A DNA stretch of 15,596 nt. Source: Opitutales bacterium (GTDB lineage: Bacteria; Verrucomicrobiota; Verrucomicrobiia; Opitutales; T3Sed10-336). Positions within the stretch are counted from its first letter, which is position 1. The number at the start of each line of letters is the position of its first letter. The position numbers and the translations under genes were made by a program. Below are positions 7,625 through 13,797 of the stretch, piece by piece. The notes below the pieces were generated by a model. That model saw only the letters and a list, made by a program, of their open reading frames with translations, was not told the DNA's origin and ran no database searches. The DNA lies in assembly GCA_007132315.1 (NCBI GenBank), contig SLOW01000122.1:1-15596 (forward strand), written 5' to 3'.

Positions 7625-9081
7625 CACCGTCCGACCTCCAGGCACTCCTTCCGCACATCGTCGTCGCCGCCACGGCGGTCGCCGTCATGCTGGTGATTTC
7701 CTTTTACCGCAACCAGACCGTGTCCGCCGTTCTGACGGTAGCCGGGCTGTTCGCGGCGGCCGCCTGTCTTCCCTTCGTCTGGAGCGCCGAAGCGGACGCC
7801 GTTCCGCCGCTCTTCCGCGTCGATCCCTTCGGCTGTTTTCACATCGGCTTGCTGCTGACGGCGTCGGTCGCGGTCACCGTGTTCTCCCACAGTTACCTCG
7901 AAAAGTACCGGATGGAGCGGGGCGAGTTCTACATCCTCCTGCTCCTGTCGGTGCTGGGGGCGCTGGTCCTGACCGTCGCCGATCACTTCATCAGTTTCTT
8001 CCTGGGTCTCGAGCTGCTGTCGGTTTCGCTCTACGTCATGGTGGCCTACATCTTCACCAAGAAAAGGGCGGTGGAGGCGGGTGTGAAATACCTCTTTCTC
8101 GCCGCCGCGACCTCCGCTTTCCTGCTTTTCGGCATGGCGCTGATCTACGCCGAACTGGGCACGATGGCCTTTCCGGAAATCGCGGCGGAACTCGGGGGCG
8201 GCGACGGTCTCCGTTCGCCCTACCTGCTGGCGGGAACGGTTCTCGTCGTTGCCGGGGCCGGGTTCAAACTTTCAGTGGTTCCGTTCCACATGTGGACGCC
8301 CGACATCTACCAAGGCGCTCCGGCCCCGGTGACCGCTTTCCTGGCCACGGTCTCCAAAGCGTGCGTGGTCGTGGTGCTGCTGCGCTTCCTCGCCGCTTTC
8401 GACTCGGACGCGGTGCCCGGACTTTACCTCGCCCTGACCGTGGTCGCGTGCGCCTCGATGTTGACCGGCAACCTGCTGGCGTTGCTCCAGGACAACATCA
8501 AGCGGATCCTCGCCTATTCCTCCATCGCCCACTTCGGCTACCTGCTGGTGGCGTTCGTCGCCGGCGGACCCGCCGGCGCGATGGCGGCCACGTTTTACCT
8601 GGTGACCTACTTCGCGGCCACACTCGTCGCCTTCGGCGTGGTGGCCTACCTCTCGCCGAGCGACCGCGAAGCCGACACCGTCGCCGACTACCGCGGGTTG
8701 TTCTGGAGCCGGCCCGGGCCGGCGGCCCTGCTGTCCCTGGCCCTGTTTTCACTCGTCGGGTTGCCCCTGACCGGCGGGTTCATGGGAAAATTCTTTCTGG
8801 TCGGCGCCGGCGCCGAAGCACGTCTCTGGACCCTTCTGCTCGTTCTGGCGGTCTCCAGCGCGATCAGCATTTACTACTACCTGCGGGTGGTGGTGGCGAT
8901 GTATTCGTCGATTGAGGACACCCCTCAAACCCGGGAACTCTCCGAACCGTTCGCCGCCACCCCTCCCTACGGAAACACCGTGGGCGCCGTCCAGGCCCTG
9001 CTCGCGCTCGGCCTGCTGGTGCTCGGCCTCTATCCGCAACCGGTGCTCGCCATGATCCAGTCGGTGACCCGAACGTTTTGA
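7621..9081 (+). CDS. nuoN: NADH-quinone oxidoreductase subunit N (antiporter-like proton pump)
   Basis: NuoN is the antiporter-like pump nearest the quinone site and the last of the 14 subunits in canonical operon order. The 486-residue product (E. coli 485) has E131 in FFLGLELLSVSLYVMVAY and K215 in AGAGFKLSVVPFHMWTPDIYQGAPAPVTAFLATVSKA, the channel glutamate and lysine. It also has LLQDNIKRILAYSSIAHFGYLLVA and GLPLTGGFMGKFFLVGA. Around 14 hydrophobic segments are apparent. The start overlaps the nuoM stop (ATGA), so NuoL, M and N are likely translated in a coupled series. No terminator is visible in the 21 bases before the next gene. Confidence 0.97.
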   Translation: MTPSDLQALLPHIVVAATAVAVMLVISFYRNQTVSAVLTVAGLFAAAACLPFVWSAEADAVPPLFRVDPFGCFHIGLLLTASVAVTVFSHSYLEKYRMERGEFYILLLLSVLGALVLTVADHFISFFLGLELLSVSLYVMVAYIFTKKRAVEAGVKYLFLAAATSAFLLFGMALIYAELGTMAFPEIAAELGGGDGLRSPYLLAGTVLVVAGAGFKLSVVPFHMWTPDIYQGAPAPVTAFLATVSKACVVVVLLRFLAAFDSDAVPGLYLALTVVACASMLTGNLLALLQDNIKRILAYSSIAHFGYLLVAFVAGGPAGAMAATFYLVTYFAATLVAFGVVAYLSPSDREADTVADYRGLFWSRPGPAALLSLALFSLVGLPLTGGFMGKFFLVGAGAEARLWTLLLVLAVSSAISIYYYLRVVVAMYSSIEDTPQTRELSEPFAATPPYGNTVGAVQALLALGLLVLGLYPQPVLAMIQSVTRTF

Positions 9082-9102
9082 CAAATCTAACCCACAACCG
9101 CC

Positions 9103-9546
9103 ATGAACGCAACCATCTCGGAAGTGATCGCCCACAAGAAAGGTCAAGTCCACACCGTCGCGCCCGATATTTCGGTGCGCGAAGCCGTTCACCTGATGAA
9201 CGAAAAGAAAATCGGTTCGCTGCTCGTCATGCATAACGAAAAACCCGTCGGCATGTTCACCGAGCGCGACGTGCTGGTGCGGGTGGTCGATGCCGGCAAG
9301 GATTCGGAAACCACCCGCGTGCACGAAGTGATGAGCTCCAAACTGGTCACGATCAAACCCTCGCTCTCGGTCGAGCAAACCATGAAAATCATGACCGAAA
9401 AGCGCTGCCGGCACCTGCCGGTCATGGAGGAAGGCAAGCTGCTGGGCCTGGTTTCCATCGGCGACGTCACCCGCTGGCTGGTTCGCGAACACGAAAGCTA
9501 CATCGACAACCTTCTCAACTACATCAGCGGCGGGTATCCAACATAA
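9103..9546 (+). CDS. Tandem CBS-domain protein, probable nucleotide-sensing regulator
   Basis: The 147-residue cytosolic protein consists of two CBS domains and little else, about residues 8-62 and 76-130. CBS pairs (Bateman modules) commonly bind adenosine ligands such as AMP, ATP or S-adenosylmethionine. The ribose/phosphate motif G-h-x-S/T-x-x-D is intact in both halves: G50-M-F-T53-E-R-D56 and G115-L-V-S118-I-G-D121. No enzymatic or DNA-binding domain is attached, so it probably acts by binding a partner protein. It starts 21 bases after nuoN on the same strand with no terminator between, so cotranscription with the complex I genes is likely. The ligand and partner cannot be read from sequence. 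A clear Shine-Dalgarno sequence is missing. Confidence 0.9.
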   Translation: MNATISEVIAHKKGQVHTVAPDISVREAVHLMNEKKIGSLLVMHNEKPVGMFTERDVLVRVVDAGKDSETTRVHEVMSSKLVTIKPSLSVEQTMKIMTEKRCRHLPVMEEGKLLGLVSIGDVTRWLVREHESYIDNLLNYISGGYPT

Positions 9547-9674
9547 ATGCCACGAAACGACTGATCTGCGGATCTTTCGCCTAGGTCGTCGCCTCAGCGC
9601 GACTTTCAGATGCTCGGGAAACGCGTTCCTCTTGCGAACCGGCCCAACGCCGTCTGAAGAACGGCGCGACTGCC
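9547..9674. other. Convergent intergenic spacer after the CBS gene
   Basis: I see no gene here. Two short inverted repeats are present, neither with a U-tract: GTCGC/GCGAC (9588-9592/9599-9603) and CGCCGT/ACGGCG (9648-9653/9661-9666). They may be transcript-end structures for the CBS gene, but support is weak. Confidence 0.4.
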
Positions 9675-9715
9675 AAAAAAAAGCGCCGTCCGGAAAACCG
9701 GACGACGCCCCTTTT
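9675..9715 (-). terminator. Intrinsic terminator, bidirectional, strongest for the minus-strand RRM gene
   Basis: The arms 9683-9693 and 9698-9708 form an 11-position stem with one mismatch and an AAAA loop. On the minus strand the stem is followed at once by eight T residues (the A-run 9675-9682 read in reverse), a classic factor-independent terminator for the RNA-binding protein gene ending at 9742. On the plus strand it is followed by CCC and four T residues, so it could also stop transcription from the CBS/nuo side. Confidence 0.85.
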
Positions 9716-9741
9716 CAAAAAGGTTACTGAAACGAATTGTC

Positions 9742-10083
9742 TCAACGACCGCGGTAACCGCCACGGTGACCGCCGCCTCCGCCGCCGCCGCCGAAGGACC
9801 GGCGACCACCGCCGCCTCCTCCGCCACCCGGGGAGCGTTCCTCGCGCGGACGCGCTTCATTAACGACAAGTTTCCGACCTCCCATTTCGCTCTCATTGAG
9901 CGTTTCCACGGCTTTGATGCCCTGGGACTTTTCCGTCAGTGTGACAAAGGCGAAACCGCGCGGACGCTGGGTTTCACGGTCAAGGACCACATGAACGTCG
10001 TCGATCGGTCCGTAGGGTTCAAAGATTTCTTCGATATCTTCACGAGTTGCACTGAACGGCAGGTTTCCAACATATAACTTCAT
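9742..10083 (-). CDS. Single-RRM glycine-rich RNA-binding protein
   Basis: The 113-residue protein has one RNA recognition motif (about residues 1-78) and a glycine/arginine-rich tail. RNP2 is LYVGNL (3-8) and RNP1 is RGFAFVTL (42-49), with the aromatic residues that stack on RNA at Y4, F44 and F46. The tail holds two runs of exactly eight glycines (86-93 and 98-105) separated by RRSF and ends HRGGYRGR. Proteins of this kind occur in cyanobacteria and PVC bacteria, often as cold-inducible RNA chaperones or regulators; that role is by analogy. The ATG at 10083 gives an immediate RRM start. The leader lacks a Shine-Dalgarno sequence but contains a long-loop hairpin, and a strong terminator follows. 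It appears monocistronic, divergent from the exonuclease III gene. Confidence 0.93.
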   Translation of the reverse strand: MKLYVGNLPFSATREDIEEIFEPYGPIDDVHVVLDRETQRPRGFAFVTLTEKSQGIKAVETLNESEMGGRKLVVNEARPREERSPGGGGGGGGRRSFGGGGGGGGHRGGYRGR

Positions 10084-10090
10084 AATCGAT

Positions 10091-10136
10091 GCAGAGAGTT
10101 TGTCTTATTTCTTTGATCGTTTGCTGCGCTCTCTGC
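10091..10136 (-). promoter_or_regulatory. Leader hairpin just upstream of the RRM gene
   Basis: A perfect 8-bp inverted repeat, GCAGAGAG (10091-10098) and CTCTCTGC (10129-10136), encloses a 30-base A/T-rich segment. It ends seven bases before the ATG of the RNA-binding protein gene. If transcribed, it would form a stem-loop with a large, mostly purine-rich loop in the 5' leader, where ribosomes must load. It could be a binding site for the encoded protein or a temperature-responsive structure; both are guesses. Confidence 0.5.
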
Positions 10137-10157
10137 CTTCGATTCTCGGAATCCAAC

Positions 10158-10180
10158 CATTCACACACCGTGTGTGAATG
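10158..10180. promoter_or_regulatory. Perfect 23-bp palindrome in the divergent spacer, probable operator
   Basis: CATTCACACAC (10158-10168) and GTGTGTGAATG (10170-10180) are exact reverse complements around a single central base. The site lies 75 bp upstream of the RRM gene ATG and about 190 bp upstream of the exonuclease III ATG. An 11+1+11 perfect dyad of this kind is most simply a binding site for a dimeric transcription factor. It does not match the CRP, LexA or Fur consensus that I know. No convincing -35/-10 pair was recognised beside it. Confidence 0.6.
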
Positions 10181-10370
10181 AAACCGGGTAGCCTCTCGGT
10201 AGTAGAACGGACAAATCTCTAGATACAACGTCGATGGTGGAGACAATCGCTCGGGATGCAAGAAAATAGCAAAAAAATCGCTGAATCCCGGCGGAGGAAA
10301 ACCGACGCGGCGACGCCCGCGGGAATCGGTTTTTCTCGACCGTCCGCCCTCCCTCGCGTACGCCCGGTTG

Positions 10371-11123
10371 ATGCGCTTGCTTTCGTGGAACGTCAACGGC
10401 CTGCGGGCCGCGCTCAAAAAGGGGTTCGCCGACTTTTTGGCCCGTGAGCGGCCGGACGTCCTGGCCCTGCAGGAAATCAAGGCGGGAACCGCCGAGATCG
10501 AAATTCCCGTGGACGGGTATCACATCCATTGGAATGCGGCCGAAAAGCCGGGATATTCGGGTACCGCACTGCTCACCCGGGCAGAACCGCTGTCGGTCAC
10601 CCGGGGCATGGGTATCGACGAGCACGACCGGGAGGGGCGGCTGATCGCGGCCGAGTTCGACGATTTTTACCTGGTCGATGTGTACGTTCCCAACGCCCAG
10701 CGCGGCCTCGCCCGCCTCGACTACCGCACCCGTCGCTGGGACCGTGATCTGCGGGCCTATCTGAAGGATCTCGCGAAAAAAAAGCCGGTGGCGGTGTGCG
10801 GCGATTTCAACGTCGCCCACACCGAAATCGACCTCGCCAACCCCAAGAGCAACGTGAAAAACGCCGGGTTCACCCCCGAAGAGCGCGAGAGTTTCGGAGA
10901 CTTGCTCAATTCCGGTTTTATCGACACCTTCCGGGAATTCGAGACCGACGGCGGGCACTACACCTGGTGGACCTACCGCAGCAACGCCCGCGTCCGGAAC
11001 ATCGGGTGGCGGATCGACTACTTCCTCATTTCACCCGCCCTCCGCCCCCGGCTCAAAAACGCCTTCATCCTCCCCGAAATCCACGGCTCCGACCACTGTC
11101 CCGTCGGCATCGAACTGCAATAG
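10371..11123 (+). CDS. xth: Exodeoxyribonuclease III / AP endonuclease
   Basis: The 250-residue protein belongs to the exonuclease III / APE1 family, Mg-dependent enzymes that incise DNA at abasic sites and remove 3'-blocking groups in base excision repair. The catalytic set is complete: N7 (LSWNVNGLRA), E35 (LALQEIKA), Y105 (VYVPNAQRG), D145 and N147 (CGDFNVAH), D216 (WRIDYFLIS), and D241-H242 (GSDHCPVGIEL). I chose the ATG at 10371, which starts directly with MRLLSWNVNGLR as in homologues; the TTG three bases earlier would add only one residue. No Shine-Dalgarno sequence is evident. The gene diverges from the RRM gene and is followed by a 212-base spacer with a heptad tract before folB. Confidence 0.95.
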   Translation: MRLLSWNVNGLRAALKKGFADFLARERPDVLALQEIKAGTAEIEIPVDGYHIHWNAAEKPGYSGTALLTRAEPLSVTRGMGIDEHDREGRLIAAEFDDFYLVDVYVPNAQRGLARLDYRTRRWDRDLRAYLKDLAKKKPVAVCGDFNVAHTEIDLANPKSNVKNAGFTPEERESFGDLLNSGFIDTFREFETDGGHYTWWTYRSNARVRNIGWRIDYFLISPALRPRLKNAFILPEIHGSDHCPVGIELQ

Positions 11124-11220
11124 ATTCCGCCGTCGAAGGCAAGGTCTCACACCAAATAATCGGCAACACGCCTCATTTCAGCCCGACACGATCCAACCAG
11201 GAGGCTTCCGAAAGTTTCAA

Positions 11221-11332
11221 CGTGTCCCACGCCCCTCGTCCCACGCCCCTCGTCCCTCGCCCCACGTCCCACGCCCCTCGCCTCACGCCCCTTTTCCCTT
11301 TTGCATTCGCCCTTCCACCTTCTAACCTTTCC
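11221..11332. repeat. Heptanucleotide-period C-rich tract before folB
   Basis: From 11228 to 11290 nine consecutive 7-bp units alternate between CACGYCC and CTCGYCC types: CACGCCC, CTCGTCC, CACGCCC, CTCGTCC, CTCGCCC, CACGTCC, CACGCCC, CTCGCCT, CACGCCC. A likely decayed unit (CGTGTCC) precedes them at 11221. The 7-bp phase can be followed weakly through pyrimidine-rich units to 11332, three bases before the folB ATG. Every unit is pyrimidine-rich on the plus strand. Bases 11124-11220, between the exonuclease gene and the tract, show nothing recognisable. Confidence 0.8.
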
Positions 11333-11335
11333 CCA

Positions 11336-11698
11336 ATGGACACCATCCGTATCAAAGACCTCCGCCTGCACGGGCACCACGGTGTGCTGCCGGAGGAAAA
11401 CCGGCTCGGACAACACTTTCTGGTTTCATTGGAGCTGGAGACGGATCTCCAACCCGCCGGAAGCGCCGACGACATGGACCGCGGCATCGATTACCGGCGC
11501 GTGATCGCGGCCGTGCGCGAGGTGATGGAAGGACCGCCGCTGAAACTGCTCGAAGCACTGGCGGAACGGATCGCCGGAAGCCTCCTGGAACGGTTTCCCG
11601 AGGTCTCCGCCGTGACGGTGGAGACCGGCAGACCCGTCCCGCCGATCCCGGAGGGATGCGGCGGCATTTACGTGAAAATCCGCCGCTCCCGCTCATGA
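11336..11698 (+). CDS. folB: Dihydroneopterin aldolase
   Basis: FolB cleaves 7,8-dihydroneopterin to 6-hydroxymethyl-dihydropterin in folate synthesis. The 120-residue product has the family pattern IRIKDLRLHGHHGVLPEENRLGQHFLVSLELE, a substrate-site Glu (E20 or E21), Y53 in IDYRRVI, and L72-E73 (the pterin-anchoring Glu) in LLEALAERIA. The C-terminal position that is usually the catalytic Lys before Pro (KP) reads R99-P100 (ETGRPVPPIPEGCGG), a substitution worth noting. Length and the immediate overlap with folK (ATGA) support the assignment. The ATG at 11336 begins MDTIRIKDL as in homologues. The frame is open upstream across the spacer and part of the exonuclease gene, but this is not a fusion. 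Confidence 0.9.
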   Translation: MDTIRIKDLRLHGHHGVLPEENRLGQHFLVSLELETDLQPAGSADDMDRGIDYRRVIAAVREVMEGPPLKLLEALAERIAGSLLERFPEVSAVTVETGRPVPPIPEGCGGIYVKIRRSRS

Positions 11699-12195
11699 CC
11701 GCAGCCGTCGAGGCATTTCTCGGACTCGGCGCCAACCTCGGCGCTCGCGGGGAAACGCTCGCGCAGGCGCTCCAACTCCTGGACGCCGCCGAGAACGTCA
11801 ACCGGATCGCCACCTCCCACCTGTACGAGAGCGAACCGGTCGGCTACCTCGACCAACCCCGCTTTCTCAACCTGGTGACGGGCGTGGAAACCACCCGCTC
11901 CGCCGAGGATCTGCTCGACCTCGTCCTCGACATCGAACGGCGCCTGGGCCGGGTCCGCACCTTTCCCAACGCCCCCCGCACGATCGACATCGACATCCTG
12001 TTCCACGGCGATCGCAGACTTGAGACCGAACACCTCACCCTTCCCCACCCGCGCTACGCCGAGCGCCCCTTTGTGGTCGTGCCTCTCGAAGAAGTCCTGG
12101 CCGCTCCCGCCTTGCGGCACCCCCGCTGGGACCCCCTGCGCGCCGAACTCAAAGCCAACCCCGCCCGGCAGGGCCTGCGAAAACGGGAAGCCTAA
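11695..12195 (+). CDS. folK: 2-amino-4-hydroxy-6-hydroxymethyldihydropteridine pyrophosphokinase
   Basis: FolK (HPPK) transfers pyrophosphate from ATP to 6-hydroxymethyl-dihydropterin, the step directly after FolB. The 166-residue protein shows the complete family pattern: AFLGLGANLG (7-16), SHLYESEPVGYLDQPRFLNLV (41-61), the catalytic-loop ERRLGRVR (81-88), R95-T-I-D98-I-D100 with the two Mg-binding aspartates, and LPHPRYAERPFVVVPL (116-131). The start is the ATG overlapping the folB stop; an upstream in-frame ATG inside folB would add an unrelated leader. The pair is probably translationally coupled. folP is not in the window, so the third step is encoded elsewhere or outside the edges. Confidence 0.96.
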   Translation: MTAAVEAFLGLGANLGARGETLAQALQLLDAAENVNRIATSHLYESEPVGYLDQPRFLNLVTGVETTRSAEDLLDLVLDIERRLGRVRTFPNAPRTIDIDILFHGDRRLETEHLTLPHPRYAERPFVVVPLEEVLAAPALRHPRWDPLRAELKANPARQGLRKREA

Positions 12196-12265
12196 AACCA
12201 AATTCGATCCAGATAGCGATGTTAAATCTCCCGTCTCGTCCGGACTTTCGTTTGACTCGGCGGTT

Positions 12266-12285
12266 CGCCTGTCTAAAGCAGGGCG
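12266..12285. other. Hairpin in the folK-RidA convergent spacer
   Basis: CGCCTG (12266-12271) pairs with CAGGGCG (12279-12285), with one bulged G and a TCTAAAG loop. Together with the inverted repeat at 12298-12331 it makes this stretch look structured. No open frame of interest crosses it, and its role is unknown. The 244-base spacer 12196-12439 holds no gene that I can support. Confidence 0.35.
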
Positions 12286-12297
12286 CTACGCAATCCG

Positions 12298-12336
12298 AAC
12301 TCCGTCGCAGCTTCGTGCTTCAGCCGGAGTTTTCTT
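12298..12336 (+). terminator. Possible terminator of folB-folK
   Basis: AACTCCG (12298-12304) and CGGAGTT (12325-12331) form a 7-bp stem with a 20-base loop that itself holds AGC/GCT around TTCGT. On the plus strand the stem runs into a short T-rich stretch (TTTTCTT, counting two stem bases), about 100 bases after folK. The large loop and interrupted T-tract make this a weak intrinsic terminator. It may instead be part of a repeated structured element. Confidence 0.35.
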
Positions 12337-12382
12337 CCCGGGGCAGCCCCCAAACACCGCACAGACGCCCGCTTATGCTACC

Positions 12383-12439
12383 GAAATTCCCAACCCGTGT
12401 TTCCCTTCATCCTTCATATTTCATAATTTTCACTTCCCC
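12383..12439. repeat. Heptanucleotide-period tract directly downstream of the RidA-family gene
   Basis: The clearest units, on the plus strand, are CCTTCAT (12404-12410), CCTTCAT (12411-12417), ATTTCAT (12418-12424), AATTTTC (12425-12431) and ACTTCCC (12432-12438). Weaker units in the same phase extend left to about 12383. The tract ends one base from the minus-strand stop codon of the RidA-family gene, so it would form the start of that transcript's 3' untranslated region. It is A/T-richer than the surrounding DNA. Confidence 0.65.
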
Positions 12440-12901
12440 CTACCCTTCCACTTCGACCACCATCTGGAGTTCGACCGCGGATCCGAGGGGCAGGCCGTTG
12501 ACCGCGACGGCGGCCCGGGCGTGGCGCCCCTTGTCCCCGTACAGTTCCCCCAGCAGGTCCGAAGCTCCGTTGATCACCCGGGGGCTGTCGGGAAATCCAT
12601 CGACCGCGTAAACGTATCCATTCACGAATACGATACGGCGGACACACCCCAGGTCGCCCACTTCGACCTTGAGGTTGGCCAGGGCGTTCAGCGTGCAAAC
12701 GCGCGCCGCCTCGGCGGCCGTTTCCACCGTCTGCTTCTCCCCCACCGGCCCCGCGTGGGTGATGACACCGTCGCACAGGGCGAGCACCCCGGACAGGTAA
12801 ATCAGGTTGCCCGTTCGCACAGCCGGCACGTAATTGCCCGCCGGCTCGGGGGCCGGGGGCAGTTCCAGCCCCAGTTTCTTGAGTTTGGTTTCGACGCTCA
12901 T
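12440..12901 (-). CDS. RidA (YjgF/YER057c/UK114) family protein
   Basis: The 153-residue cytosolic protein belongs to the RidA family. Classical members hydrolyse reactive enamine/imine intermediates from PLP enzymes; other subfamilies have different or unknown jobs. Visible landmarks are NYVPAVRTGNLIYLSGVLAL, EAARVCTLNALANLKVEVGDLGCVRRIVFVNGYV and the C-terminal ARAAVAVNGLPLGSAVELQMVVEV. R129 there aligns with the substrate-binding Arg of active RidA proteins (ARSCVEVARLP in E. coli). The protein is longer than the roughly 128-residue archetype, with an extended N-terminus and a longer middle, as in the Rid subgroup of about 150 residues, so I do not give the ridA symbol. The ATG at 12901 is preceded by GGCGGGG. 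It lies 59 bases downstream of the SIMPL gene and may share its transcript. Confidence 0.88.
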   Translation of the reverse strand: MSVETKLKKLGLELPPAPEPAGNYVPAVRTGNLIYLSGVLALCDGVITHAGPVGEKQTVETAAEAARVCTLNALANLKVEVGDLGCVRRIVFVNGYVYAVDGFPDSPRVINGASDLLGELYGDKGRHARAAVAVNGLPLGSAVELQMVVEVEG

Positions 12902-12960
12902 CCCCGCCAGCGTAACACAAGCCCGCCGGTTGAAAACAGTAAACCCGCCCCGTTCCGTCC

Positions 12961-13668
12961 TTATTTGAAACGGATTCGCAACGTCACGCGCGCCTCGACC
13001 TCCTGCTCGCCCGGCTCGACCTCGAATCCTTCGGCGTCGTCGGCCACAGCCCGCACTGCCATCTCGCTTCGCATCGGCCACACGGGCGGACCATCCGGCG
13101 CGTGGGCTTCGATCCCGACGATCCGGTCCAGGCTTAAGCCCAGTTCGTCCAAAACGGTTTCACCGCGCTGCCGCGCCCGTGTCGCGGCGGTACGCAGCGC
13201 CGCGCCCCGGATTTCCTCCATCTCGTCCTCGGTTGCGGTGAAATTGATGCTTTCGATGCGGTTGGCTCCCTCGCCGATCGCCCGCCCGGCGAGCACGCCC
13301 GCCCGCGTCACACCGGTTCGAAACGAGACCGTCACCGTCCCTTGATACCCGTCAATTTTCCGAGTCTGCCGCTGGCGATCATAACTGTACACCGGCGTCA
13401 GGCGCAGGGCGGTGGTTTCGAGGCGATCCACCTCCTCGTCACGCAGAAAACGGGTCAGGCGATTTGCCTTCTCCTCCAGGTCCCGGCGGGCGTCCTCGAC
13501 CTCTTCCGCCCGCACTTCCACCGACAGACGAACCGTCGCCAGAGACGGCACAAAACTCTCCTTCGCGGACGCGGAGACGGTTAGAACGGATTCCTCCGCA
13601 CTCAACCGGGGCATAAACACGACGGCACACATCGCGGCCGTCAAAAACATCAGATACGTTGCCTTCAT
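12961..13668 (-). CDS. Exported SIMPL-domain (DUF541) protein
   Basis: The 235-residue product starts with a signal peptide (MKATYLMFLTAAMCAVVFMPRLSA, likely cleaved after A24) and continues as a SIMPL/DUF541 domain: ESVLTVSASAKESFVPSLATVRLSVEVRAEE..., a coiled region rich in Glu/Arg (VEDARRDLEEKANRLTRFLRDEEV), LTPVYSYD....KIDGYQGTVTVSF, ANRIESINFTATEDEMEEIRGAALRTAATRARQRGETVLDELGLSL and a final EVEARVTLRIRFK strand. The family is found in periplasmic or outer-surface proteins and has been linked to stress tolerance, but its biochemical role is unsettled. I chose the ATG at 13668 because of the strong GGGAGG seven bases upstream and the clean signal peptide. An in-frame ATG at 13755 has no such support. 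Confidence 0.9.
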   Translation of the reverse strand: MKATYLMFLTAAMCAVVFMPRLSAEESVLTVSASAKESFVPSLATVRLSVEVRAEEVEDARRDLEEKANRLTRFLRDEEVDRLETTALRLTPVYSYDRQRQTRKIDGYQGTVTVSFRTGVTRAGVLAGRAIGEGANRIESINFTATEDEMEEIRGAALRTAATRARQRGETVLDELGLSLDRIVGIEAHAPDGPPVWPMRSEMAVRAVADDAEGFEVEPGEQEVEARVTLRIRFK

Positions 13669-13718
13669 CGATCCTCCCTTTCGTTTTCCTGTATCAGGGT
13701 TGTGTCTTGCGAAGTACG

Positions 13719-13750
13719 CCGCCGGGGCAAACGCAAACCCCGCCCGGCGG
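13719..13750. other. GC-rich hairpin upstream of the SIMPL gene
   Basis: CCGCCGGGGC (13719-13728) pairs with GCCCGGCGG (13742-13750), nine base pairs with one bulged G. No T-tract follows on either strand, so it is not a standard intrinsic terminator. It lies 47 bases downstream of the exonuclease stop (minus strand) and about 50 bases upstream of the SIMPL start. It could mark the exonuclease transcript end or lie in the SIMPL leader. Confidence 0.35.
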
Positions 13751-13797
13751 GTCATGCTTCCAATACACCCGTTTCCCCTGATTGTTCCATACCCGCG

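Noticed and set aside
5948..7645. 565-codon open frame antisense to nuoM
   Set aside because: Same reason: low-complexity antisense reading of an intact, well conserved gene.
9078..9083. TTGACA at the nuoN stop as a -35 box for the CBS gene
   Set aside because: The 17-bp spacing would place the -10 box on the CBS start codon, and no TATAAT-like sequence is there.
10158..10180. The palindrome as an intrinsic terminator or a CRP site
   Set aside because: No T-tract follows on either strand, and the half-sites are in the wrong orientation and spacing for TGTGA-N6-TCACA.
10796..11335. In-frame extension upstream of folB through the heptad tract
   Set aside because: It overlaps the exonuclease III gene out of frame and reads through the repeat; FolB homology starts at the ATG at 11336.
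12020..13345. 441-codon plus-strand open frame across folK, spacer, RidA and SIMPL genes
   Set aside because: It covers real genes in other frames and on the other strand, and its translation has no family features.
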